Positions 33,306 through 41,462 of a stretch of DNA of 64,000 nucleotides are shown in pieces; positions within the stretch are counted from its first letter, which is position 1, and each line of letters starts with the position of its first letter. Location: contig NCKB01000002.1 of assembly GCA_002279065.1 (NCBI GenBank), positions 124,001-188,000 of the forward strand, written 5' to 3'. Position numbers and translations under genes: made by a program. The notes under the pieces were generated by a model that did no database searches, was not told where the DNA came from, and saw only the letters and a list, made by a program, of their open reading frames with translations. The DNA comes from Lysobacterales bacterium 15-68-25 (GTDB lineage: Bacteria > Pseudomonadota > Gammaproteobacteria > Xanthomonadales > Rhodanobacteraceae).

Positions 33306-35054
33306 ATGCATGGACGCTGGCTGATCGGGGTGCCGATGCTTCTGGTGCTGGGCGGTGGATTGCGGGCGCAGACGGTGTCCGAGACACTCGCCCAGCGCTA
33401 CGCGCACGTGCAGGATCTGAACAATCGGGCCTATCGGCTCCTGATTCCCTCCCGCGAGGGCGGACCTTCCCGTGACGACGCGCGGCGGGCCCTGCAGTCG
33501 GCCGTGCAGGCCCAGGCCGAGCTGGACACGCTGGAGAACGGACTGCGGGACGACGCGTATTTGCTGGATCGTGCCGAGGATCGCCGCTTCGATGCCGTGC
33601 TGCGGCAGGCCGCCGCCGAGGTGGCGCTGGGCGACCGTGCCGCGGCACTGGACGTGCTGGAACGTCTGCGCGGCCTGCGCTGGTATGCCCAGTATGCCGA
33701 TCTCCTGCTGAAGATGCCCGGCCTGAAGCCGCTGCATGACGCGCCGCGCTTCCAGGCGCTGATCGCCGACCTGCGGCGGATGGACCGGCGCTGGCGGGCC
33801 ACCGCGCTGATGCCGCTGCCCGCTTCGGGCCTGACCGAGGCGCAGCGCGTGGCCGGGCTCTCGCTGTTCTGGTCCGAGGCCCGCTACAACTTCGTCTATT
33901 TCGACCAAGTCCCAGAGCTGGACTGGAACCAGGCCTACCTGGATTTCCTGCCCCGGGTGATCGCCGCCAGGTCGCTGCACGACTACTACGACGTGATGAT
34001 GCGCTTCGCTCCGCTGCTGCACGACGGCCACACGGACATCGACCCGCCCGATGCGATCGCCAACGAGTTTTACGCCCGGCCGCCGCTGCGCACCGCGCTT
34101 CTCGAGGGCGGGCAGGTGGCGGTAACCTGGGTGGGCAGTCCGTCGTTGGCGGCCAAGGGCCTCCGGGTGGGCGACGAGCTGCTTGAGATCGATGGCGAGC
34201 CGGTGCGCCAGTACGCCAGCACGCACGTGGCGCCCTACGTCAGCAGTTCCACGCCGCAGGATCGACATGTACGGATGTACGACTACCAGTTGCTGTCCGG
34301 CGATCACCGCAAGCCGGTACGGCTCAAGCTGCGCCACGCCGATGGCAGCACCTACACGGTAGATATCTCGCGCGAGCGGGATCCCGCCGCCCTCCGCCGC
34401 TCGGCGGTGGAGTGGCGGATGCTGCCCGGGGACATCGCCTATCTCGCCGTCAACGAGTTCGCCGATGATGCGGGGCCGAAGGCGTTCGTCGCGCACTTGC
34501 CACAGATCCTCGCGGCCAAGGGCCTGATCCTCGATGTGCGGCGCAACGGCGGCGGATCTTCTTCCTACGGCCTAGACATGCTGTCCTACCTCTCCGACCA
34601 GCCGATTCCGGGGGAGGCGCACCGTTCGCTTGAGTACGTCCCGGCGTTCCGCGCCTGGAATGGTTCCTACGTTGCCTGGAAGGCACTGGCGTCGCAGCCG
34701 TTCGAGAATCCGCGCGAGGCGCATTTCCAGGGTCCGGTTGCCGTGTTGACCGGACCGCGCACGTTCTCCGCCGGCGAGGACTTCGTGCTCTCGTACAAGC
34801 TGATGAAACGCGGCCTGCTGATCGGCGAGACCACCGGTGGCAGCACTGGCCAGCCGCTGGAGTTCGACCTGCCGGGGGGCGGGCACGCGCGGATCTGTGC
34901 CAAGCGCGACACCTACCCGGACGGGACCGATTTCGTCGGCACCGGCATCGCGCCGGATGTACGCGTGGTGCAGACCATCGACGATCTGCGGGCGGGGCGC
35001 GATCCGGCGCTGGCGCGGGCCGCCGCGCTCGTAGCCGGGAGGCACGGCGACTGA
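33306..35054 (+). CDS. S41-family (tail-specific) periplasmic peptidase
   Basis: A 582-residue exported serine peptidase. The chosen ATG at 33306 has AGGGAG 7 nt upstream and gives a clean signal peptide (MHGRWLIGVPMLLVLGG, cleavage near LRAQ). In-frame ATGs at 33276 and 33300 are alternatives. The N-terminal half is helical. A PDZ-like segment (about 245-330) holds SLAAKGLRVGDELLEIDGEP. The protease domain contains GLILDVRRNGGGSSSYG and GPRTFSAGEDFVLSYKL with the likely nucleophile Ser488, followed by GETTGGSTG. It resembles the Tricorn/CtpA-like group with long N-terminal regions. It lies opposite to the flanking dnaG and yqeY genes, and looks inserted between them. Confidence 0.88.
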   Translation: MHGRWLIGVPMLLVLGGGLRAQTVSETLAQRYAHVQDLNNRAYRLLIPSREGGPSRDDARRALQSAVQAQAELDTLENGLRDDAYLLDRAEDRRFDAVLRQAAAEVALGDRAAALDVLERLRGLRWYAQYADLLLKMPGLKPLHDAPRFQALIADLRRMDRRWRATALMPLPASGLTEAQRVAGLSLFWSEARYNFVYFDQVPELDWNQAYLDFLPRVIAARSLHDYYDVMMRFAPLLHDGHTDIDPPDAIANEFYARPPLRTALLEGGQVAVTWVGSPSLAAKGLRVGDELLEIDGEPVRQYASTHVAPYVSSSTPQDRHVRMYDYQLLSGDHRKPVRLKLRHADGSTYTVDISRERDPAALRRSAVEWRMLPGDIAYLAVNEFADDAGPKAFVAHLPQILAAKGLILDVRRNGGGSSSYGLDMLSYLSDQPIPGEAHRSLEYVPAFRAWNGSYVAWKALASQPFENPREAHFQGPVAVLTGPRTFSAGEDFVLSYKLMKRGLLIGETTGGSTGQPLEFDLPGGGHARICAKRDTYPDGTDFVGTGIAPDVRVVQTIDDLRAGRDPALARAAALVAGRHGD

Positions 35055-35107
35055 GTGCGTGCGCGGGTGGGTGGGCGAGGGTCGCGGCGTGTGTCTGCCG
35101 CGCTCCG

Positions 35108-35278
35108 TCAGAGGATGTGGAACACCCCGATCACCGCCAGCAGGGCGATCAGGAACAGGATCAGGAAGATCGCGAACAGCGCCTTGGCGATGGTGCCGGT
35201 GACGCCGGCGACGCCGCGGAAGCCCATCAGGCCGGTGACCAGCGAGATGACGGCGAAGATGATGGCCCACTTCAGCAT
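35108..35278 (-). CDS. DUF1328 small membrane protein
   Basis: A 56-residue protein with two hydrophobic helices, MLKWAIIFAVISLVTGLMGF at the start and a second helix ending VIGVFHIL. The sequence fits the DUF1328 (YtjA-like) family, common in proteobacteria, with unknown function. GAAGGGAA lies just upstream on the minus strand as a possible ribosome site. Confidence 0.85.
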   Translation of the reverse strand: MLKWAIIFAVISLVTGLMGFRGVAGVTGTIAKALFAIFLILFLIALLAVIGVFHIL

Positions 35279-35414
35279 CGGGGTTTCCCTTCCGGCCGCG
35301 GCGCGGCCGCCGTTGGACAGGCGACCGTTGTAGCGGGGCTGCCGTGAAGGACCGTGCTGGGCAGCGTGACGGGCCGGCTCACGACGGGCGCGCCGTTCCG
35401 CGGAGCGGTGGGGA

Positions 35415-35861
35415 TCAGCCGGCCAGGCGCGCCTTGATGCGGGCCGAGGCCACGCCCATGTCGGCGCGGCCGGCGGCCTTGGCCTTGACCACGCCAACCA
35501 CCTTGCCCATGTCGCGGGCGGAACTGGCGCCGGTCTCGGCGATGGCGGCCTCGATCAGCGCGTCCAGCTCGGAATCGCTGAGCTTGGCCGGCAGGTAGGT
35601 CTCGATCACCGCCATCTCGGCGCGCTCGACCTCGGCCAAGTCCTCGCGGGCGGCGGCCTCGTACTGGCTGATCGAGTCCTTGCGCTGCTTGACCATCTTT
35701 TCCAGCACGGCCAGCACCTGGGCGTCGTCCAGCTCGATCCGCTCGTCCACCTCGCGCTGCTTGATCGCGGCCAGGATCAGCCGGACCACGCCGAGCTTGT
35801 GCTTGTCGCCGCCGCGCATGGCGGCCTTCATGTCTTCGGTGAGCTGCTGCTTGGTCGACAT
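35415..35861 (-). CDS. GatB/YqeY domain protein
   Basis: A 148-residue protein related to the C-terminal tRNA-binding part of GatB. The start MSTKQQLTEDMKAAMRGGDK is typical and was preferred over the frame's extra 14 codons. The rest is helical with IKQREVDERIELDD, KQRKDSISQYEAAAREDL and DMGKVVGVVKAKAAGRADMG. The family is found between rpsU and dnaG in many gammaproteobacteria. Its role, perhaps tRNA or amidotransferase-related, is not settled. Confidence 0.93.
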   Translation of the reverse strand: MSTKQQLTEDMKAAMRGGDKHKLGVVRLILAAIKQREVDERIELDDAQVLAVLEKMVKQRKDSISQYEAAAREDLAEVERAEMAVIETYLPAKLSDSELDALIEAAIAETGASSARDMGKVVGVVKAKAAGRADMGVASARIKARLAG

Positions 35862-35903
35862 CGCGAAGGGCTCCGGGCAAGGGGGGGAGGCACAAACGCA
35901 CAA

Positions 35904-35932
35904 GGCCGGCGCTGCGCGGGGCAGCGTCGGCC
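35904..35932 (-). terminator. Hairpin between rpsU and yqeY (possible attenuator)
   Basis: GGCCGGCGCTGC (35904-35915) and GCAGCGTCGGCC (35921-35932) pair over 12 bp with one wobble. Read on the minus strand, the stem is followed by TTGTGCGTTTGTG, a broken T-rich run. It may reduce read-through from rpsU into yqeY rather than stop it fully. Confidence 0.45.
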
Positions 35933-36044
35933 AAGGCGTAGTGCTGTCGCAGCGGCGGCGGATCGACGCGCCAGCTGCCGAGGGACCGTGACCGGCGCTT
36001 CAGGCGCCGCGGCCCAGACGTCCGCGCGGGGCGGACGCCGTGGC

Positions 36045-36260
36045 TCAGTACAGGCGGGTGCGGCGCGTGGTGTCGCGCGACAGGCGGCGCAGGTGACGCT
36101 TCACCGCGGCAGCGCGCTTGCGCTTGCGCTCCTGGGTCGGCTTTTCATAGAACTCGCGCTTGCGGGTCTCGGCAAGCACACCGGCCTTTTCGCAGGTACG
36201 CTTGAAACGGCGCAGAGCAAGCTCGAACGGCTCGTTCTCGCGAACTTTAACGTTGGGCAT
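36045..36260 (-). CDS. rpsU: 30S ribosomal protein S21
   Basis: The 71-residue S21 protein, a very basic component of the small subunit that contacts the anti-Shine-Dalgarno region of 16S rRNA. It starts [20 protein letters not shown] and ends in an Arg/Lys-rich stretch, as in E. coli. GGAG precedes the ATG by 5 nt. A good sigma70 promoter lies upstream at 36307-36336. Confidence 0.98.
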   Translation of the reverse strand: MPNVKVRENEPFELALRRFKRTCEKAGVLAETRKREFYEKPTQERKRKRAAAVKRHLRRLSRDTTRRTRLY

Positions 36261-36306
36261 GGAATCTCCGGGTGGTAATCTGCCCGTCTGATCGGGCGAG
36301 CCGCGA

Positions 36307-36336
36307 AGTATAACTTGGGTAACACGGATTTTTCAA
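36307..36336 (-). promoter_or_regulatory. Sigma70 promoter of rpsU
   Basis: On the minus strand TTGAAA (36331-36336) and TATACT (36307-36312) are separated by 18 nt. Each box matches five of six consensus bases. The start point would be near 36300, giving a 40-nt untranslated leader to rpsU. It overlaps the first codons proposed for tsaD. Confidence 0.7.
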
Positions 36337-37394
36337 AGGTGTCCGCTGGGCCAGCCGTCACCGGCCCGGTGCTTGGCATCGAGACCTCCTGCGACGAGAC
36401 CGGCGTGGCCCTGCTGCGCTGGCAGCCGGAGGCGCCCGGCGAGGGCCTGCTGGCCCACACCCTGTACAGCCAGATCAAGCTGCATGCCGACTACGGCGGC
36501 GTGGTGCCGGAGCTGGCCAGCCGCGACCACGTGCGCAAGCTGATGCCGCTGGTGCGCGAGACCCTGGCTGCGGCCGGTCTGAAACCGGCGGATCTGGCGG
36601 GCGTGGCCTACACCGCCGGCCCCGGCCTGGCCGGCGCCCTGCTGGTCGGCGCCTCGGCGGCGCGGGCGATGGCCTGGGCGCTGGGCGTGCCGGCCGTCGG
36701 CGTGCACCACATGGAGGGCCACCTGCTGGCCCCGCTGCTGGAAACCGATCCGCCCGAGCCGCCGTTCGTGGCGCTGCTGGTCTCCGGCGGGCATTCGATG
36801 CTGGTCGAAGTGGCGGGGATCGGCCGCTACCGCATCCTCGGCGACACGCTGGACGACGCCGCCGGCGAGGCCTTCGACAAGACCGCCAAGCTGATGGGCC
36901 TGCCGTATCCCGGCGGCCCGGCGCTGGCCGCGCTGGCCGGGCAGGGAAGGCCGGGCGCGTTCCGCTTCTCGCGGCCGATGACCGACCGCCCGGGTCTGGA
37001 CTTCAGCTTCTCCGGCCTGAAGACCCAGGTGCTGCTGGCCTGGCAGGGCAGCGATCAGGGCGAGCAGACCCGCGCCGACATCGCGCGGGCGTTCGAGGAG
37101 GCGATCGTCGATACGCTGGTGATCAAGTGCCGGCGTGCGCTGGAGGCGACCGGCGCGACGCGGTTGGTGATCGCCGGCGGCGTGGGCGCCAACCGCCGCC
37201 TGCGCACCGAGCTGGCCGCGGCGGGCGATAAGGACGGCTTCCGCACCTATTTCCCGCGCCTGCAGTTCTGCACCGACAACGGCGCGATGATCGCGCTGGC
37301 CGGCGCGATCCGGCTGGCCCACGGCCAGCACCAGGATGCCACCGTGCAGGTGTTCCCGCGCTGGGACCTGGAAAGCCTGCCGCCGGCAGTGTGA
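36315..37394 (+). CDS. tsaD: tRNA threonylcarbamoyladenosine synthase subunit TsaD
   Basis: Transfers the threonylcarbamoyl group to A37 of ANN-decoding tRNAs with TsaB/TsaE. Motifs: [47 protein letters not shown] and [10 protein letters not shown] (metal-binding histidines), [31 protein letters not shown]. The start is uncertain. The frame has TTG at 36315 (359 residues), GTG at 36339 and GTG at 36369 (341 residues). Family members begin directly at the LGIE motif, which favours 36369. None of the three has a strong ribosome site, and the rpsU promoter overlaps the TTG. Confidence 0.95.
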   Translation: MGNTDFSKVSAGPAVTGPVLGIETSCDETGVALLRWQPEAPGEGLLAHTLYSQIKLHADYGGVVPELASRDHVRKLMPLVRETLAAAGLKPADLAGVAYTAGPGLAGALLVGASAARAMAWALGVPAVGVHHMEGHLLAPLLETDPPEPPFVALLVSGGHSMLVEVAGIGRYRILGDTLDDAAGEAFDKTAKLMGLPYPGGPALAALAGQGRPGAFRFSRPMTDRPGLDFSFSGLKTQVLLAWQGSDQGEQTRADIARAFEEAIVDTLVIKCRRALEATGATRLVIAGGVGANRRLRTELAAAGDKDGFRTYFPRLQFCTDNGAMIALAGAIRLAHGQHQDATVQVFPRWDLESLPPAV

Positions 37395-37478
37395 ATGGGG
37401 ATTCGGGATTCGATGGTCGGGCATCGGAAGCCCCCGCGTTTCCCGTAAGCGGCGTGTCGCACTTACGATTCCCCATTC
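37393..37478. repeat. REP-like inverted repeat between tsaD and folB
   Basis: GAATGGGGATTCG (37393-37405) and CGATTCCCCATTC (37466-37478) are inverted copies with one mismatch. A second pair, CGTAAG/CTTACG, is nested between them. The outer copies continue as short GGGATTC and TCCC-rich runs (37482-37500). This type of GGGATTC/GAATCCC unit is common between genes in Xanthomonadales genomes. It ends just before the folB start. Confidence 0.55.
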
Positions 37479-37501
37479 CCTACTCCCGGCTCCCGGCTCC
37501 C

Positions 37502-37861
37502 ATGGACATCGTTTTCATCGAAGACCTGCGCATCGATACCGTCATCGGCATCTATGACTGGGAGCGGCGGGTGCGCCAGACGCTGTCGTTCGACATCGAG
37601 ATGGCGTTCGACAACACGCGTCCCGCCGCCACCGACGACATCGCCGATACGCTCAACTACAAGGACGTGTCCAAGCGGCTGATCGCCTACGTGGGCGAGT
37701 CCAGCTTCGGGCTGGTGGAGACGCTTGCCGAGCGCTGCGCGGCGATCATCCGCGAGGAGTTCGGCGTGGCCTGGGTGCGGCTGAAGCTGTCCAAGCCCGG
37801 CGCCGTGCGCGGCGCGAAGGCGGTCGGCGTGCGCATCGAGCGCGGCGTCCGGCCGCAGTAG
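37502..37861 (+). CDS. folB: Dihydroneopterin aldolase
   Basis: A 119-residue enzyme of folate synthesis that converts 7,8-dihydroneopterin to 6-hydroxymethyl-dihydropterin. Hallmarks: VFIEDLRIDTVIGIYDWER at the start, DTLNYKDVSKRL, FGLVETLAERCAAII with the substrate-binding Glu, and VRLKLSKPGAVRGAKAVGV with the catalytic Lys. The product feeds FolK, encoded 1.4 kb downstream. Confidence 0.95.
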   Translation: MDIVFIEDLRIDTVIGIYDWERRVRQTLSFDIEMAFDNTRPAATDDIADTLNYKDVSKRLIAYVGESSFGLVETLAERCAAIIREEFGVAWVRLKLSKPGAVRGAKAVGVRIERGVRPQ

Positions 37862-37966
37862 CCACCGCTGTTACCATGAGCGCCCGCCGCGCGGCCCCGG
37901 GTGGGCCGGCGCGCGTTCCCCGCCACCGAACCGGCGCCGGCGTGCTTGCATCCCCGGTGCCCGGGG

Positions 37967-39250
37967 ATGCCCGAGGAGATGCGTTTGGATTCCCTGCCTG
38001 ATTGGGCGCGTACGCCCTGGATGCATACCGCGATCGGCCTCACGGCGCTGCTGGCCGTGGCCTGGCTGGCCGGCCAGCTGGTGCGGCTGATCCTGTTCCG
38101 CGTGGTGCGCACCATGGCCGTGCGCACGGTGTGGAAGTGGGACGACGAGCTGTTCCGCGCCGGCGTGTTCAGCTGGGTGGCGCGGCTGGTGCCGACCGTG
38201 CTGGTGCAGTTCGGTCTGCCGCTGGTACCGGACCTGCCGCCGACGCTGGCGCGACTGGGCGGCAACGTGGCGCTCGGGCTGATGGTGTTCTTCCTGGTGA
38301 TGGCGCTGAGCGCCTCGCTCACTGCGATGGAAACCATGTACCGCGCCACGCCGGGAAGCGCGCAGCGGCCGATCAAGGGCGTGATCCAGCTCGGCAAGCT
38401 GCTGCTGTTCATCGTCGGCACGCTGGTGATCATCGGCGCGGTCACCGACAAGAAGATCGGCCTGCTGCTGTCCGGCCTGGGCGCGATGTCGGCGGTGCTG
38501 ATCCTGGTGTTCAAGGACACCATCCTCGGTTTCGTCGCCGGCATCCAGCTCGCCTCCAACGACATGCTGCGGGTCGGCGACTGGATCACCATGCCCGGCG
38601 CGGGCGCCGACGGCGACGTCATCGACATCACGCTGTACACGGTAAAGGTGCGCAATTTCGATCGCACCATCGTCACCATCCCGACCTGGAAGCTGATCTC
38701 CGAGAGCTACCAGAACTGGCGCGGCATGGCCGAGTCGGGCGGACGGCGTATCAAGCGCGCGCTGCTGGTCGACGCGGCCACCGTGCATTTCCTCGACGCC
38801 GCGGAGCTGGAGCGGCTGGGCCGCTTCCGCCTGCTGCGCGAGTACCTCGGTGCCAAGCACACCGAGCTGGCCGAGTGGAACCGCAGCCTCGGCGAGGCCG
38901 GCGAGCAGGCAGTGAACCGTCGCCGGCTGACCAACCTCGGCACGTTCCGCGCCTACGTCAGCGCTTACCTGAAGGAACACCCGCGGATCCACCACCAGAT
39001 GACCTGCATGGTGCGGCAGCTGGCGAGCGACGCGCAGGGCATCCCGCTGGAGCTGTACTGCTTCACCAACACCACCGACTGGGCCGCCTACGAGGGCATC
39101 CAGAGCGACATCTTCGACCACCTGTACGCGCTGCTGCCGGAGTTCGGCCTGGCGCTGTACCAGCCGCCGACCGGCCACGACCTGCGCGCGGCGCTGGCCG
39201 GCCTGTCGAACGCCCCGGGCCAGCCGGCTCCTGCCCCGGCACGGGACTGA
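37967..39250 (+). CDS. MscS-family mechanosensitive channel (YbdG-like)
   Basis: About 427 residues: four to five N-terminal helices (to about residue 170), then the pore-lining and beta domain DTILGFVAGIQLASNDMLRVGDWITMPGAGADGDV and VRNFDRTIVTIPTWKLISESYQNW, then a cytoplasmic alpha/beta domain with a YbdG-type insertion (RLTNLGTFRAYVSAYLKEHP). The long IPTWKLISE version and TTDWAAYEGIQSDIFDHL tail match the miniconductance YbdG group. Start codons at 37967 and 37979 (MPEEMRLDS) or TTG at 37985 are all possible. GAGGAG at 37973-37978 would best serve 37985. Confidence 0.9.
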   Translation: MPEEMRLDSLPDWARTPWMHTAIGLTALLAVAWLAGQLVRLILFRVVRTMAVRTVWKWDDELFRAGVFSWVARLVPTVLVQFGLPLVPDLPPTLARLGGNVALGLMVFFLVMALSASLTAMETMYRATPGSAQRPIKGVIQLGKLLLFIVGTLVIIGAVTDKKIGLLLSGLGAMSAVLILVFKDTILGFVAGIQLASNDMLRVGDWITMPGAGADGDVIDITLYTVKVRNFDRTIVTIPTWKLISESYQNWRGMAESGGRRIKRALLVDAATVHFLDAAELERLGRFRLLREYLGAKHTELAEWNRSLGEAGEQAVNRRRLTNLGTFRAYVSAYLKEHPRIHHQMTCMVRQLASDAQGIPLELYCFTNTTDWAAYEGIQSDIFDHLYALLPEFGLALYQPPTGHDLRAALAGLSNAPGQPAPAPARD

Positions 39251-39253
39251 ACC

Positions 39254-39739
39254 ATGACGCGCGTCTACCTCAGCCTCGGTTCCAACGTCGAACCGCACCG
39301 CCACCTCGCCGCGGCCATCGACGAACTGCGCGCGCGCTTCGGCCCGCTCGCCGTCTCGCCGGCCTACCGCACCCGATCGGTCGGCTTCGACGGGCCGGAT
39401 TTCGTCAACCTGGCGGTGGGGCTGGATACCGACCTGCCGCCGCAGGAACTCAACGACTGGCTGCACGCGCTGGAGGATCGCCACGGCCGCCGCCGCGACG
39501 TGCCACGCTTCTCCGACCGCACCCTCGACGTGGACATCGTGTTCTACGACCGGCTGGTTACCGAAGGTCCGGGGCACCTGCAGGTGCCGCGCGATGAGCT
39601 TAGGCACGCGTTCGTGCTCAAGCCGATCGCCGACATCGCGCCGGACTTCACGCACCCGGTCTCCGGCCGCTCGATGGCCGAGCTGTGGGCGGCGTTCCCG
39701 GCCGACACGGCCCCGATGACCGTCGAACCGCTGCCCTGA
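39254..39739 (+). CDS. folK: HPPK, 2-amino-4-hydroxy-6-hydroxymethyldihydropteridine kinase
   Basis: A 161-residue enzyme that pyrophosphorylates the FolB product before dihydropteroate synthase. Diagnostic motifs are YLSLGSNVEPHRHL, FVNLAVGLDT, the ATP/Mg2+ site RTLDVDIVFYD and LQVPRDELRHAFVLKPIADIAP. The ATG lies three nt after the MscS stop, so the two are probably co-transcribed. Confidence 0.96.
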   Translation: MTRVYLSLGSNVEPHRHLAAAIDELRARFGPLAVSPAYRTRSVGFDGPDFVNLAVGLDTDLPPQELNDWLHALEDRHGRRRDVPRFSDRTLDVDIVFYDRLVTEGPGHLQVPRDELRHAFVLKPIADIAPDFTHPVSGRSMAELWAAFPADTAPMTVEPLP

Positions 39740-39804
39740 GGCGGAGGTCCCGCCCGTCATCGGGCTGCGGCACAATGGCGCCTCCATCACAGGGGAGGGA
39801 AGCC

Positions 39805-40659
39805 ATGGGCAAGTTCGCACGTAGCTGGGAGCTGATGAAGGCGAGCGCGGGGGTGTTGCGCTCGGACAAGTCGCTGCTGGTGTTTCCGCTGCTGTCGGGA
39901 CTGTGCAGCCTGGTCGTGATGGCCAGCTTCCTGATCCCTGTGGCCGCCATGACCATCGAAGGGTCGCGCCTCGGCGTGGAATACAAGCACGGGTTGTCGA
40001 CCGCCTCGTGGACGCTGCTGTTCGCGTTCTACCTGGTGCAGTACTTCGTGATCATCTTCTTCAACACCGCGCTGGCCGGCGTGGCGCTCAAGCGCCTGCG
40101 CGGCGAACAGGCCGGTGTGTCCGAGGGTCTGGCGCTGGCCGGCTCGCGGTTCGGCGCGATCCTGGGCTACGCCCTGATCGCCGCCACCGTCGGCCTGCTG
40201 CTGCGCATGGTGCAGGAACGGCTGGGCCTGATCGGGCGCTTCATCGTCGGCCTGGTCGGCCTGGCCTGGACCGTGGCCACCTTCCTGGTGGTGCCGGTGC
40301 TCGCCGGCGAGGGCATCGGACCGGTGGACGCGGTCAAGCGCAGCGTCGAGCTGCTGCGCCGGACCTGGGGCGAGAACCTGATCGGCAACGCCGGGCTCAG
40401 CGTGGTGTTCGGGTTGATCGGCTTCCTGCTGGCGCTGGCTTCGGTGGCGCTGGTGATCGGGGCCTTCGCCACGCAATCGGTGGTCGCGGGCGTCACCGCG
40501 ATTGCCATCGTGGCGCTGGCCTTCATCGTGCTCGCCCTGGTGCAGTCCTCGCTGCAGGGCATCTACGCAGCGGCGCTGTACCGCTACGCCGAGGAAGGCG
40601 AAGCAGGCGCGGGCTTCCCGCCGGCCCTGCTGGAGCAGGCGTTCCGCACCAAGGGCTGA
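39805..40659 (+). CDS. DUF6159-like polytopic membrane protein
   Basis: A 284-residue protein with six hydrophobic segments. It begins MGKFARSWELMKASAGVLRSDKSLLVFP, a start shared with an uncharacterised family (DUF6159). A strong ribosome site (AGGGGAGGGA) lies before the ATG. No catalytic motifs are visible. It lies between folK and a pteridine reductase but has no evident folate link. Confidence 0.7.
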   Translation: MGKFARSWELMKASAGVLRSDKSLLVFPLLSGLCSLVVMASFLIPVAAMTIEGSRLGVEYKHGLSTASWTLLFAFYLVQYFVIIFFNTALAGVALKRLRGEQAGVSEGLALAGSRFGAILGYALIAATVGLLLRMVQERLGLIGRFIVGLVGLAWTVATFLVVPVLAGEGIGPVDAVKRSVELLRRTWGENLIGNAGLSVVFGLIGFLLALASVALVIGAFATQSVVAGVTAIAIVALAFIVLALVQSSLQGIYAAALYRYAEEGEAGAGFPPALLEQAFRTKG

Positions 40660-40662
40660 GCG

Positions 40663-41409
40663 TCACACCGACAGCGTGCGTCCGCCGTCGATGCGGAGCA
40701 CCTGGCCGGTCACGAACGGGGCGTCGCGCAGCAGCCACAGCACGGCGCTGGCGACGTCCTCCGGCGTGCCGGCGCGCTTGAGCGGGGTGCGTTCGAGCAT
40801 CGCCATCTTGTCGTCGTAGGCCTTGCCTTCGCTGGGCCACATCACCGCGCCCGGCGCCACCGCGTTGACCCGCACCTGCGGACCGAGGTCCAGCGCCAGC
40901 GAGCGGGTCATTGCCAGCAGCGCGGCTTTGGCCATGCAGTAGATGGGATGGTTGGCCAGCGGCCGTTCGGCGTAGATGTCCACCAGGTTGACGATCGCGC
41001 CACCGCTCTGGGACAGCGCGGGGGCGGCGGCCTGGGCCAGGAAGAACGGCGCCTGCGCGTTGGAGGCGAACAGTTCGTCCCACTGCGCCGGCGTCGCGCT
41101 GTCGATCGGCGTCGGGTAGAACGCCGAAGCATTGTTGATCAGCGCGTCGAGCCGTCCGAAGCGCGCGATGGCGGCGGTAACCAGTTCCGGCAGCGTTTCC
41201 AGCGCGGCCAGTTCGGCGTGCGCCAATTGCACGCTGCCTTCGCGCTGCTGTTCGAGCTCGGCCGCCAGCGCTTCGGCGGCATCGGCCGAGTGGCGATAGT
41301 GCAGCACCAGGTCATAACCGGCGGCGTGCAGCGAGCGGGCGATCACCGCGCCGACGCGGCGGCCGCCGCCGGTGATCAGGGCTACCGGACGGGGATGCGT
41401 GGAACTCAT
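40663..41409 (-). CDS. Pteridine reductase (SDR family)
   Basis: A 248-residue short-chain dehydrogenase/reductase. The cofactor motif is TGGGRRVGAVIAR (Gly-rich with an Arg pair that favours NADPH). NNASAFYPTPI, catalytic Tyr-x3-Lys in YCMAKAALLAMTRSLA, and the PGAVMWPSEG loop resemble pteridine reductases and FolM. These reduce dihydrobiopterin or dihydrofolate. The position close to folB and folK supports a pterin substrate. It ends four nt after the DUF6159 stop, in convergence. Confidence 0.85.
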   Translation of the reverse strand: MSSTHPRPVALITGGGRRVGAVIARSLHAAGYDLVLHYRHSADAAEALAAELEQQREGSVQLAHAELAALETLPELVTAAIARFGRLDALINNASAFYPTPIDSATPAQWDELFASNAQAPFFLAQAAAPALSQSGGAIVNLVDIYAERPLANHPIYCMAKAALLAMTRSLALDLGPQVRVNAVAPGAVMWPSEGKAYDDKMAMLERTPLKRAGTPEDVASAVLWLLRDAPFVTGQVLRIDGGRTLSV

Positions 41410-41462
41410 GGGCGCTTCCGGTCAGTTGGATTCCCCCAGCTTGCCGCAAAGCGCGTGACAGT

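Noticed and set aside
36315-36368. TTG start of tsaD taken as certain
   Set aside because: The frame begins there, but the family N-terminus starts at the GTG near 36369 and a divergent promoter overlaps the TTG. I kept the coordinates with a warning.
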